From an uncultured Alteromonadaceae bacterium (lineage in GTDB: Bacteria; Pseudomonadota; Gammaproteobacteria; Enterobacterales; Alteromonadaceae): 36,231 nt of DNA. Below the pieces are notes generated by a model. The model saw nothing but the letters and a program-made list of their open reading frames with translations, searched no databases and was not told the origin of the DNA. Each line of letters starts with the position of its first letter. Within the stretch, counting starts at the first letter, position 1. Both the position numbers and the translations under genes were made by a program. This document shows, in pieces, positions 1 to 8,261 of the stretch. The stretch lies in assembly GCA_950073835.1 (NCBI GenBank), contig CATMRP010000031.1, positions 1 through 36,231 of the forward strand. Reading direction: 5' to 3'.

Positions 1-74
1 GCGCGAATGGCCTGCAGCTCTATTTCGGTTTCGGCAACAGCCAGTGTCGACGAGATCTCAATCATATTGCTCAT
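1..74 (-). CDS. arfB: ArfB/YaeJ-like peptidyl-tRNA hydrolase, N-terminal fragment
   Basis: Only the first ~25 codons lie in the window; the gene runs off the left edge. The minus-strand reading from the ATG at 74-72 gives MSNMIEISSTLAVAETEIEL followed by QAIRA. This matches the start of the ArfB/YaeJ release-factor-like proteins (E. coli [22 protein letters not shown]), just before the GGQ catalytic loop, which would lie outside the window. The second ATG at 65-63 gives a start that aligns better with E. coli. ArfB rescues stalled ribosomes by hydrolysing peptidyl-tRNA. No strong Shine-Dalgarno is visible. It is divergent from the gene at 221. The call rests on a short match, so it is moderately sure. 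Confidence 0.65.
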   Translation of the reverse strand, partial: MSNMIEISSTLAVAETEIELQAIR

Positions 75-220
75 ATATTCATCAACTGTGATAAATCCAT
101 GCCGAATAATACCGCGAGCACGTTATTTTTTATACCTCAGGGCTTTTTAGCTACCCCGCTTAAAAGTATCGATGTTACGATAGCAAGTGGTTTACGAGTC
201 TCCAGAGAGGTAGATTTCAG

Positions 221-1729
221 GTGTTTCGCAGCTACAGCATAGTAATCGGTTTGATGTGTATTAGCTCACTATTGCTTGCCTCTGCCTGTCAGTCTAAACA
301 GCTTACCGTGCTTTACGCCGCCGAATTACCTCTTATCAATAATCCGCCCCATGGTAGCTACGCTAATCTCGCTAGTTTGGTTAAGCAAACCAGAGACACA
401 CAACAACCCAGTTTGTTTCTTTTTGGCGGAGGCAGCCTGGCCCCCAGTATGTTGTCTTCCTTCGATCGCGGTGCCCATATAATCGATATTCTCAATACTA
501 TCGAGCCAGATGCTATGGGCATCGCTAAACGCGAGTTCAGTTACTTTGAGGATGAACTTACGTTGCGCGCTTATGAAGCGGCTTTCCCGTTAGTATTAAG
601 CAATGTGACCGATCCACTCACCGGTCGGGAGCTTGAGGAGACCTGGCAGGATATCATTGTTGAAAGAGGGGGTGTCAGAGTTGGCATTCTCACGGTGATA
701 GCCAGTGCTTCCTCGGAAGAGTATTTAATGCAAAGACTGCAGATTAATGCCCCCTACGACACCATTGTCAGCCGGTCCAGTGCTCTGCGCGAGCGCGGTG
801 CAGAATTAATAGTACTAATGGTTTCAGACGAATTACCATTTATTAATAAGCTATTAAGCCAATCACAAGTCGATCTGGTGTTACGCAACGACCCTTACTA
901 TGTGAAACCGCTGGCCGTCGATGAAAAACCGCGGGCAAACTATGTTGTTGTAACCAAAGAGGCCACGGCAGCGATAGTGAACATTGAATGGCCACAAGGC
1001 AATCCTGCTGAGGCCCAGTTTACAGTGGAACAACTCCCCCTCAGCAACTACCCGAAAGATCCGGTGATTGCCGAACAGGTGGCCATCTACGACAACCGGA
1101 TTACTGCATTGCTTAGTGAGCAGGTGGCCCGTCTCACCACCGAAATGGATACTACGCGAGATGCCGTACGCACGCGCGAAAATGGCTTTGGTAACCTGGT
1201 GAGCGATGCCTTAAAAGAAGCCAGCCACACCGATGTGGCAATTATCAATGGTGGTGCTATCCGCGGCGAGCGCAGCTACCGTGAAGGGCATCTGTTAACC
1301 CGCAAGGATATAACCAGCGAGTTACCATTTCGAAATCATATCCGGGTATTGAGGATAACCGGAGCAGATTTAAAATCGGCTCTGGAAAACGGGGTGAGCA
1401 GGATTGAAGCTGCCTCAGGCCGTTTCCCTCACGTTTCCGGAATGCAATTTAAGGTGCAACTCTCCGCAGCACCAGGTAATCGCGTAAAAGATCTCACGAT
1501 TAACGGTGGCCCCATGGAAGCGGACCGCATCTATTCACTCGCCACTTCCGATTATCTGGCAAATGGTGGTGATGGGTACGAGAGCCTTAAACGGGGTAGC
1601 GAAGTGCCGTTCAGTCAGCAGGTAACACCGTTAATCGCTGACATTGTGATCAGTATTTTACGCCGTCAATCCGAGCTTGCTGCCACCGCTCAGGGCAGAG
1701 TGACTTTTATCAGCGGCCGGGGTAACTAG
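221..1729 (+). CDS. 5'-nucleotidase-like lipoprotein with degenerate metallophosphatase domain
   Basis: A 502-residue protein beginning at GTG with a GAGAGG-type ribosome site at ~205-210. It has a lipoprotein signal (LLLASAC, Cys23), so it is probably membrane-anchored and periplasmic or surface exposed. The C-terminal half is a clear 5_nucleotid_C substrate-binding domain: TRENGFGNLVSDA (318-330), NGGAIRG (343-349), GRFPHVSG (400-407), ATSDYLANGGDGY (441-453). The N-terminal calcineurin-like domain keeps the fold pattern but not the metal ligands. The usual DxH is replaced around residues 34-44, GNHEFD has become AKREFSYF (102-109), and the THLG and GGHSH stretches have become VLMVSDEL and VLRNDPYY. 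It is therefore probably a nucleotide- or ligand-binding protein rather than a hydrolase. The stop is 1 nt before the ATG of the next gene, a diguanylate cyclase, which suggests translational coupling and a joint sensing role. Family membership is sure; loss of activity is inferred. Confidence 0.85.
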   Translation: MFRSYSIVIGLMCISSLLLASACQSKQLTVLYAAELPLINNPPHGSYANLASLVKQTRDTQQPSLFLFGGGSLAPSMLSSFDRGAHIIDILNTIEPDAMGIAKREFSYFEDELTLRAYEAAFPLVLSNVTDPLTGRELEETWQDIIVERGGVRVGILTVIASASSEEYLMQRLQINAPYDTIVSRSSALRERGAELIVLMVSDELPFINKLLSQSQVDLVLRNDPYYVKPLAVDEKPRANYVVVTKEATAAIVNIEWPQGNPAEAQFTVEQLPLSNYPKDPVIAEQVAIYDNRITALLSEQVARLTTEMDTTRDAVRTRENGFGNLVSDALKEASHTDVAIINGGAIRGERSYREGHLLTRKDITSELPFRNHIRVLRITGADLKSALENGVSRIEAASGRFPHVSGMQFKVQLSAAPGNRVKDLTINGGPMEADRIYSLATSDYLANGGDGYESLKRGSEVPFSQQVTPLIADIVISILRRQSELAATAQGRVTFISGRGN

Positions 1730-1730
1730 A

Positions 1731-3413
1731 ATGACCAGCCTGCAAAAACAATCAGGTTACTTTAAGGGGTTTAAGTTCAATAGATTGTACTCTTTGTCAG
1801 GGATCATTAATTTAAGTTTAGTTACCCTGATTATCGCCGTGATGCTCCTGGCCTACACCACTTATTCAAAATTGTCTTCTTTCGAACAGTCACTTAATTC
1901 AATGATGAATAAATCGCTGCCCAGCGTTATTCTGTCGGGAAAGAGCTACTCGCAGATGAACCTGTTACTGAGCGGCACCGAACAATTATCCATGGCCAAT
2001 TCAGAAGCCATGCGCAGAATTGCCACAAATACCATTACCCGTCAGTTGGAAGGCTTACAAAAGCTGTCTCAGGAGCACCAGCAAACCTACCACATCTCGT
2101 CTCAACTGAGTTCAGTTGAACGAGAGCTGGATGAACTCAATGAGTTAGTGGAGCAACGTATTGCGGTCAATAATAGAATTGAACGGTTAACTGCAAAACT
2201 CTACGATCTGCAACGCCAAATCAATACTGATCTGACTTTTAGTAGCCCAACCGGTGCCAGCACAGCCTGGTCCCTACAGTTTTCCCGTATCATGCTGCTT
2301 TCTGCTGAACTTACCAGCCTCGACCAGTTAAGCGAAATACGCCAACGGCAGAATAACCTGGAAAACCTGTTCATTTCACTCTCTGAACTTGCCGATACGC
2401 TACCTGCAGATCAACTTCAAAGTGCGCAACTGGCCATTGAGGCACTATCTGAAACCGTGTTACACCCCAACTCCGGGTTAATTGCGTTGCGCCAGCAACA
2501 ATTGAAAATACTTGGCCGGGTGCAGGGCAGAAGCAACTTCGTTAGAAATTTAATTGCCGATTATGCTCGCTTAAATGAATTTGAGTCCCATCAGTTAAAT
2601 CAGGCAGTTTTGAGCCGCGCGGCGAAAACCTCCAGACTGGTCGAACATCAGGTGAAACAAGCCAGCGTATTGTTTATCATCCTGCTGTTTGCCTACATTG
2701 GCTTCGCCGTTTTTATTCAGCGCGTAGTAGTTAATCGCTTAAAAAACCTCAATCAGCAGGTACAACAGCGCTCCACCGGTCAGAGTCACATCATTACCGT
2801 CACCGGCAATGACGAAATTACCGAACTGGCCAAAAGTTTTGAACGATTTGCCACCACAATCGAGCTACAAAAGAACACCCTGGAAGAAATGAGTCTGCGT
2901 GATGCCCTCACCGGCATTGCTAATCGGCGCGCCTTTGATGACTACTACTCCCAGGCACTCAATGTGGCATCCCGACAACGCTGGCCACTGAGCGTGCTAC
3001 TGATTGATGTGGATTACTTTAAACAGTACAACGATAACTACGGTCACAGTCAGGGCGACATATGCTTAAAGCAGGTAGCCACCCTTATTAAACAACAGAT
3101 GCCACGTAAGACCGATATTCTGGCCCGCTACGGCGGCGAAGAATTTGCGGTGTTACTACCAGACACCGACGAGCAAGGGGCGATAAAGGTTGCAGAGCAT
3201 ATTCTGGATACATTTAAGACTGCTCAGCTCCCTCATGACTTTAGCGGTGTGGCCGACCATGTCACCGTAAGCATTGGTATTTCTGTCGGACAGCAACAGG
3301 ACGGCACCATTAAACTCCCTTCGGTGGAAGCCGCCGATAAAGCGCTATACAAAGCTAAGCGAACAGGTCGCAACCGCTGGGTGAATGATGCAGCAGAAAA
3401 CGAGCAGAAATAA
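1731..3413 (+). CDS. Membrane-bound diguanylate cyclase (HAMP-GGDEF) with large periplasmic sensor
   Basis: A 560-residue protein with one transmembrane segment near residues 24-46, a long, mostly helical periplasmic region (~47-310), a second membrane segment (~312-332), a HAMP-like linker and a C-terminal GGDEF domain from ~390. The catalytic signature is RYGGEEF (GGEEF at 468-472), an active variant. The domain also has DALTGIANRRAF and DVDYFKQYNDNYGH. An inhibitory I-site, RKTD at 459-462, lies five residues before GGEEF, so product feedback by c-di-GMP is expected. It makes c-di-GMP from two GTP at the inner face of the membrane. It follows the nucleotidase-like lipoprotein by 1 nt, so the lipoprotein is the obvious candidate ligand partner of its periplasmic domain. 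No separate promoter is seen. The domain call is firm; the signal sensed is unknown. Confidence 0.95.
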   Translation: MTSLQKQSGYFKGFKFNRLYSLSGIINLSLVTLIIAVMLLAYTTYSKLSSFEQSLNSMMNKSLPSVILSGKSYSQMNLLLSGTEQLSMANSEAMRRIATNTITRQLEGLQKLSQEHQQTYHISSQLSSVERELDELNELVEQRIAVNNRIERLTAKLYDLQRQINTDLTFSSPTGASTAWSLQFSRIMLLSAELTSLDQLSEIRQRQNNLENLFISLSELADTLPADQLQSAQLAIEALSETVLHPNSGLIALRQQQLKILGRVQGRSNFVRNLIADYARLNEFESHQLNQAVLSRAAKTSRLVEHQVKQASVLFIILLFAYIGFAVFIQRVVVNRLKNLNQQVQQRSTGQSHIITVTGNDEITELAKSFERFATTIELQKNTLEEMSLRDALTGIANRRAFDDYYSQALNVASRQRWPLSVLLIDVDYFKQYNDNYGHSQGDICLKQVATLIKQQMPRKTDILARYGGEEFAVLLPDTDEQGAIKVAEHILDTFKTAQLPHDFSGVADHVTVSIGISVGQQQDGTIKLPSVEAADKALYKAKRTGRNRWVNDAAENEQK

Positions 3414-3417
3414 AGGA

Positions 3418-3473
3418 AATCAAGGGGTCAGAGTACATGAATCAATTGATTCATGTACTCTGACCCCTTGATT
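3418..3473. repeat. Perfect 56-bp palindrome between convergent genes (REP-like)
   Basis: Both arms (3418-3445 and 3446-3473) are exact reverse complements with no spacer. Each outer part reads AATCAAGGGGTCAGAGTACA and the centre is AATCAATTGATT. It lies 4 bp after the diguanylate cyclase stop and 33 bp before the lysC stop, so it sits tail-to-tail between converging transcripts. It could form a cruciform or a long RNA hairpin ending both transcripts, although no clean T-tract follows. The GGGGTCAGAGTAC core resembles dispersed palindromes I associate with REP elements mobilised by RAYT transposases. That link is from memory and untested. Confidence 0.9.
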
Positions 3474-3506
3474 GCTCTGCCCTCTTTATTTTAGTCTTTT
3501 GGGATC

Positions 3507-4856
3507 TTACTCAAAGAGCTCTTTATGCAGTACTGTTACGATCTCTGTGCTGTCGGCTTCATTAACTAAAAACGAGATATTGTGCGGGTTAGCGCCAAAA
3601 CAAATCATGCGTAGATTGTAGTCAGACACGGCCGCAAAAATCCGGCTCGATACGCCTTTGCTGGTTTGCATGTGATTACCCACTACGGTAACCAAATCAA
3701 AACCGTGTTCCACAGTAACGTCACAGATGGTTTCCAGCTCGGCAATGGTTTCACGATTTAACCGCTGCGCCACCGAATTAGCCGGGTTATCCAGGGTAAA
3801 AGACACCGAAATTTCCGAAGTTGTTACCAGATCAACACTCAGCTTGTGCTTGGCAATAATCGCAAACACCTGCTGCAGGAAGCCCTGAGCGTACATCATC
3901 TTGGGCGTTTTCACCGTCACCATTACCTGCTCTTTACGGCGGGTCAGGGCACGGAATGGCGGCTCATTTTCGCAGTCTTTAACAATCCAGGTACCGCCCT
4001 TTTCAGGCTCTTTACTGGAACCTACAAACACTTTGATATCTTTACGAACCGCCGGCTCCATCGTGGCCGGGTGTAATACTTTCGCTCCGAAGGTAGCCAT
4101 TTCCGCAGCTTCCTCAAAGCTCAGTTCCGGTAACGGATGAGCCGCAGCGGTAATACGTGGATCGGTCGTGTAAACACCGGTCACGTCGGTCCAGATTTCG
4201 CAAACCTCAGCACCAATCGCTTCGGCCAATAAGGCTGCCGTAAAGTCTGAACCACCGCGGCCCAGTGTTGTGGTGCGGCCTTCTTCATCAGCGCCCACAA
4301 AGCCCTGAGTCACAACAATGGCGTTGTCAATCTCTGGCTTTAATAACGCCTGGGCGTTTTCGGCAATAACATCCAGTTGTGGGGCTGCTGCGCCAAACTC
4401 ACTGTCGGTACGCAGAACTTTGCGCACGTCAAAGTTCATGGTAGTAACATCCTGTTCCGCCAGCACAGCGCTGAACATCAGGGATGACATACGCTCACCC
4501 ATCGAGAGTAAGTTATCTTTCAGATCGTTGCGATGCAGGATTTCTTCGTGGAAAGCGAGCTTCTTAACTTCATCCAACAAGTCATCCAGCTTTGCCGCGA
4601 CGCTATCTTTGGCTTTTAATTCGTTGAGAATTTTAAACTCAATATCTGTAATCGCCTGACAGACCTCTGCGATTTGTTCCTGGGTCATGGCTTTATGCGC
4701 CAGATCCACCAGATGGTTGGTTATGCCTGCTGCGGCGCTTACCACAACAATACGAGTGCCTGGGTTGCCAGCAACGATGCGGGCACAGTTTTGCATGGCA
4801 GCATAATTGGCAACACTGGTGCCGCCAAATTTTGCAATAGTTAACGGGTTACTCAC
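3507..4856 (-). CDS. lysC: Lysine-sensitive aspartokinase III
   Basis: 449 residues, exactly the length of E. coli LysC and collinear with it. It phosphorylates aspartate with ATP, the first step to lysine, threonine and methionine, in the cytoplasm. Visible motifs are KFGGTSV near residue 9, TLGRGGSDFTAALLAEA, WTDVTGVYTTDPR and ATFGAKVLHPATMEP. The C-terminal pair of ACT domains includes SVDLVTTSEISVSFTLD, the lysine-binding region. It is a monofunctional kinase with no homoserine dehydrogenase domain. Only 34 nt separate it from the upstream DUF192 gene, so the two are probably co-transcribed. There is no room for a lysine riboswitch directly in front of it, so control is probably allosteric or comes from further upstream. 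Confidence 0.97.
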   Translation of the reverse strand: MSNPLTIAKFGGTSVANYAAMQNCARIVAGNPGTRIVVVSAAAGITNHLVDLAHKAMTQEQIAEVCQAITDIEFKILNELKAKDSVAAKLDDLLDEVKKLAFHEEILHRNDLKDNLLSMGERMSSLMFSAVLAEQDVTTMNFDVRKVLRTDSEFGAAAPQLDVIAENAQALLKPEIDNAIVVTQGFVGADEEGRTTTLGRGGSDFTAALLAEAIGAEVCEIWTDVTGVYTTDPRITAAAHPLPELSFEEAAEMATFGAKVLHPATMEPAVRKDIKVFVGSSKEPEKGGTWIVKDCENEPPFRALTRRKEQVMVTVKTPKMMYAQGFLQQVFAIIAKHKLSVDLVTTSEISVSFTLDNPANSVAQRLNRETIAELETICDVTVEHGFDLVTVVGNHMQTSKGVSSRIFAAVSDYNLRMICFGANPHNISFLVNEADSTEIVTVLHKELFE

Positions 4857-4890
4857 GGTGTTCTCCGTTTGTACGCTGTTCTAATCAGCG

Positions 4891-5343
4891 TTATGGATTG
4901 ACAATCAGTTGGTCGCCAACATGAATATCATGCTTAGCAAACCAGCCCTGGTTCATTTCTAGCGCGTATTTCACCACTTTTGAGGCACCAACAGACGTTA
5001 AGTCCTGTGGTTGCAGTGGTTTTATATCAGTAATCACGCCGTTTCTGTCGATAAATGCCACATCCAGTGGAATAAAGGTATTCTTCATCCACATGCTTGC
5101 TTGTTTTTCAGGATCGAACTCAAACAACATGCCGCAGCTTGCGCACAATGTTTTACGAAACATCAGGCCCTGAGCCCGTTGTTCGAAGGTTTGGGCAAAC
5201 TCTACCTGCAGTGCAATGTCGTTAATTTCAATTCGCGCGGATTCAAAATCAACAGCGTTTACATTACAGGCACTCAGCAGTAAGCCAGCTATCAGGAGGC
5301 CTGACGCTATCAGTTTTGACCTTATTATAGTGCGCGATCCCAT
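4891..5343 (-). CDS. DUF192-family lipoprotein
   Basis: A 150-residue protein with a lipoprotein signal peptide (LLLSAC, Cys26) and a complete DUF192 domain over residues ~35-148. The domain is recognisable from EFAQTFEQRAQGLMFR, GMLFEF, ASMWMKNTFIPLDVAFID and the near-terminal ALEMNQGWFAKHDIHVGD. The biochemical role of the family is not established. A CASCG pair of cysteines (residues ~67-71 region) is present in the domain. The start follows an AAGGA site at a 6-nt spacing. It starts ~40 bp beyond the acnB terminator and precedes lysC by 34 nt, so it is the first gene of a DUF192-lysC unit. The functional link to lysine synthesis may be only positional. Confidence 0.9.
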   Translation of the reverse strand: MGSRTIIRSKLIASGLLIAGLLLSACNVNAVDFESARIEINDIALQVEFAQTFEQRAQGLMFRKTLCASCGMLFEFDPEKQASMWMKNTFIPLDVAFIDRNGVITDIKPLQPQDLTSVGASKVVKYALEMNQGWFAKHDIHVGDQLIVNP

Positions 5344-5381
5344 TTATATTCCTTGTTTTTACCTTAAATACAGACATAAAA

Positions 5382-5410
5382 AAAGCCGGGCCCTTACGGT
5401 GCCCGGCTTT
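5382..5410 (-). terminator. Rho-independent terminator of acnB
   Basis: A 10-bp perfect stem, AAAGCCGGGC (5382-5391) and GCCCGGCTTT (5401-5410), with a 9-nt loop. Read on the minus strand it is followed by a run of T from 5384 down to ~5378. It lies 17 bp after the acnB stop codon. Confidence 0.92.
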
Positions 5411-5427
5411 CTAGTTTATATGCTAAG

Positions 5428-8040
5428 TCAGGCAACATTCAACGTTGGAATGATCTTAGCCTTAGCCTCTTCTTCTGCCTTCTTAAAGCTTTCCATCTTA
5501 TCGAAGTTCAGATAGCGGTATACGTCAGCTGACATAGAGTCAATCTTACCGGCGTATTCCATGTACTCTTCGGCTGTTGGCAAACGACCAACGATTGCAC
5601 CAACGGCTGCAAGCTCTGCAGACGTCAGGTATACGTTCGCGCCATCACCTAAACGGTTAGGGAAGTTACGGGTAGAGGTAGACAGTACTGTTGCACCGGC
5701 ATCTACACGTGCCTGGTTACCCATACACAGTGAACAGCCTGGCATTTCTGTACGTACACCTACGCGACCGTAAATGTTGTAATAGCCTTCTTCCATCAGC
5801 TGTGCTTTATCCATCTTAGTAGGAGGAGAAATCCACAGACGGGTTGGCAGCGTTTTACCGTAGTTATCCAGCAGTTTACCTGCCGCACGGAAGTGACCGA
5901 TGTTGGTCATACAAGAACCGATGAAGACTTCATCAACGTTGTCACCCGCTACGTCAGACAATGTTTTGGCATCATCCGGGTCGTTCGGGCAGCATACGAT
6001 TGGCTCTTTGATTTCTGACAGGTCGATTTCGATAACTTCTGCATACTCTGCATCAGCATCGGCACGCATCAGTGATGGGTTAGCTAACCACTCTTCCATC
6101 TTCTGAGCGCGGCGCTCAAGAGTACGTGGGTCGCCGTAACCTTCGTTGATCATCCAGCGTAACATAGTGATGTTAGAACGCAGATACTCAGCGATGGACT
6201 CTTCAGACAGGTTAATAGTACAACCCGCAGCAGAGCGCTCTGCAGAGGCATCAGACAGTTCGAACGCTTGCTCAACCGTTAGGTCTTCCAGACCTTCAAT
6301 CTCAAGGATACGACCCGAGAAGGCGTTGATCTTACCTTTCTTCTCTACGGTCAGCAGGCCTTGCTTGATACCGTACAGAGGAATCGCGTGTACCAGGTCA
6401 CGCAGGGTGATACCAGGCTGACGCTCACCTTTAAAGCGAACCAGGATTGACTCAGGCATATCCAGAGGCATAACACCGGTGGCCGCAGCAAAAGCAACCA
6501 GACCAGAACCAGCCGGGAATGAAATACCCAGTGGGAAACGGGTGTGCGAGTCACCACCAGTACCTACTGTATCAGGCAGCAACATACGGTTTAACCAGCT
6601 GTGAATGATACCGTCACCAGGGCGCAGAGAAACACCACCACGGTTCATGATGAAGTCAGGCAGCGTGTGCTGAGTATCGATATCTACCGGCTTAGGATAA
6701 GCGGCAGTGTGACAGAAAGACTGCATAGTCAAATCAGCAGTAAAGCCAAGACACGCCAGGTCTTTCAGTTCGTCACGGGTCATTGGGCCAGTGGTATCCT
6801 GAGACCCCACAGTGGTCATTTTAGGCTCGCAGTAAGTGCCAGGACGGATACCGTCAACACCACAGGCTTTACCTACCATTTTCTGTGCCAGCGAGAAGCC
6901 TTTGCCAGAATCAACAGGTTGTTCAGGCTTACGGAACAGTTCAGACGGACCTAAGCCTAACGCTTCGCGGGCTTTTTCAGTCAGGCCACGACCGATGATC
7001 AGGTTGATACGGCCACCAGCGCGTACTTCGTCCAGGATTACCTTAGACTTGTAGCTGTATTCAGCCAGTACTTCGCCAGTTTCACTGTTAGTGATTTTGC
7101 CTTCCAGCGGATAGATGTCGATGACATCACCCATGTTCATTTTTTCGACGTCAGCTTCAAATACTAACGCACCGGCATCTTCCATAGTGTTGAAGAAGAT
7201 TGGCGCTACTTTAGAGCCAATACAAACACCGCCGCCGCGCTTGTTAGGCACGCCTGGCAGATCTTCACCGAAGAACCACAGTACAGAGTTAGTCGCTGAT
7301 TTACGTGAAGAACCAGTACCTACTACGTCACCAACGAAAGCAACCGGATGGCCTTTGGCCTTCACTTCTTCGATTTGCTTCATCGGGCCTTTAACGCCGT
7401 GCTCTTCCGGCTCAAGACCGTCACGGGTCATTTTGTAAGCCGCTAATGCGTGCAGAGGGATATCAGGGCGTGACCAGGCATCAGGTGCAGGAGATAAATC
7501 ATCGGTGTTAGTTTCACCGGTTACTTTAAACACTGTGTAAGTCATTTTCTCAGCCATTTGCGGACGAGAAGTGAACCACTCACCTTCGGCCCATGACTTG
7601 ATGATGTCTGTAGCGAATTCGTTGCCTGCTTTGTGTTTTTCTTCTACATCGTGGAACGCATCAAACATCAGCAGCGTGTGCTTCAGCTCTTTTGCTGCCA
7701 GTGGCGCAAGAGCTGCGTCGTCCAGTAACTCTACTAAGGTGGCAATGTTATAACCACCGTGCATGTTACCCAGTAACTCAACCGCTTTTTCTTTGCTGAT
7801 CAGATCGCAGCTTACTTCGCCTTTTACAATGGCACTTAAGAAACCGGCTTTTACGTAAGCGGCTTCGTCAACACCAGGAGGTACACGCTCAGAAATCAGT
7901 TCCAGCAGAACCTCTTCCTCGCCTGCAGGTGGATTTTTCAGTAATTCTACTAATCCGGCCACTTGTTCCGCGTTTAACGGTTTGGGTGGGATTCCTTCAG
8001 CAGCACGCTCTTCTACGTGTTTGCGATATTCTTCTAACAC
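5428..8040 (-). CDS. acnB: Aconitate hydratase B / 2-methylisocitrate dehydratase
   Basis: An 870-residue cytoplasmic TCA-cycle enzyme that interconverts citrate and isocitrate through a [4Fe-4S] cluster. It begins [20 protein letters not shown], almost identical to E. coli AcnB. The N-terminal HEAT-like and swivelling domains come before the catalytic domains, the order typical of AcnB and not AcnA. The cluster cysteines are at 710 (SCMTN), 769 and 772 (GCSLCMG), the same numbers as in E. coli. The start codon is GTG with a GAGG site 8 nt upstream; alignment to E. coli fixes this start. It is monocistronic, with its own promoter region (8113-8141) and terminator (5382-5410). AcnB apo-protein is known in E. 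coli to bind mRNA; that may hold here but cannot be seen. Confidence 0.98.
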   Translation of the reverse strand: MLEEYRKHVEERAAEGIPPKPLNAEQVAGLVELLKNPPAGEEEVLLELISERVPPGVDEAAYVKAGFLSAIVKGEVSCDLISKEKAVELLGNMHGGYNIATLVELLDDAALAPLAAKELKHTLLMFDAFHDVEEKHKAGNEFATDIIKSWAEGEWFTSRPQMAEKMTYTVFKVTGETNTDDLSPAPDAWSRPDIPLHALAAYKMTRDGLEPEEHGVKGPMKQIEEVKAKGHPVAFVGDVVGTGSSRKSATNSVLWFFGEDLPGVPNKRGGGVCIGSKVAPIFFNTMEDAGALVFEADVEKMNMGDVIDIYPLEGKITNSETGEVLAEYSYKSKVILDEVRAGGRINLIIGRGLTEKAREALGLGPSELFRKPEQPVDSGKGFSLAQKMVGKACGVDGIRPGTYCEPKMTTVGSQDTTGPMTRDELKDLACLGFTADLTMQSFCHTAAYPKPVDIDTQHTLPDFIMNRGGVSLRPGDGIIHSWLNRMLLPDTVGTGGDSHTRFPLGISFPAGSGLVAFAAATGVMPLDMPESILVRFKGERQPGITLRDLVHAIPLYGIKQGLLTVEKKGKINAFSGRILEIEGLEDLTVEQAFELSDASAERSAAGCTINLSEESIAEYLRSNITMLRWMINEGYGDPRTLERRAQKMEEWLANPSLMRADADAEYAEVIEIDLSEIKEPIVCCPNDPDDAKTLSDVAGDNVDEVFIGSCMTNIGHFRAAGKLLDNYGKTLPTRLWISPPTKMDKAQLMEEGYYNIYGRVGVRTEMPGCSLCMGNQARVDAGATVLSTSTRNFPNRLGDGANVYLTSAELAAVGAIVGRLPTAEEYMEYAGKIDSMSADVYRYLNFDKMESFKKAEEEAKAKIIPTLNVA

Positions 8041-8112
8041 GATGTTTTCCTCATGGTTATTCCTGCAAATTCGAACGGTCCCGGAGCAGGAAGTGACTAT
8101 TTAAACGCCGGA

Positions 8113-8141
8113 ATTATAACGGCATATATAACGAATTTGAA
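8113..8141 (-). promoter_or_regulatory. Putative sigma-70 promoter of acnB
   Basis: On the minus strand a perfect TATAAT lies at 8118-8113. A weak -35-like TTCAAA (8141-8136) lies 17 bp before it. This places the start of transcription ~65-70 bp before the acnB GTG codon. Confidence 0.6.
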
Positions 8142-8192
8142 TTTTTATGCAGTTTCGCAGACTTATAGCCGCTATTCAGCCAGACTATTGTT

Positions 8193-8228
8193 GTAACCAC
8201 CGGTGTAACAACCTGGGTAACAACCGCA
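8193..8228. repeat. Three tandem 12-bp direct repeats (GTAACAACC type)
   Basis: GTAACCACC (8193), GTAACAACC (8205) and GTAACAACC (8217) recur every 12 bp. They lie ~75-110 bp upstream of the acnB TATAAT box and between the acnB promoter and the end of the sugar dehydrogenase gene. They may be binding sites for a regulator of acnB; no known factor was recognised. Confidence 0.6.
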
Positions 8229-8261
8229 TTTCTGCCAGCCTTTACGGGGGTTTAGCCTGAG

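Noticed and set aside
120..220. Pho box before the nucleotidase-like gene
   Set aside because: No pair of TGTCA-type half-sites at 11-bp spacing is seen, so PhoB control of this bicistron is not claimed.
4857..4890. Lysine riboswitch before lysC
   Set aside because: Only 34 nt lie between the upstream gene and lysC, far too short for that riboswitch.
6601..6954. Open frames on the plus strand inside acnB and lysC
   Set aside because: They are antisense to strongly conserved enzymes, have no ribosome sites and translate to low-complexity or unrecognisable text.
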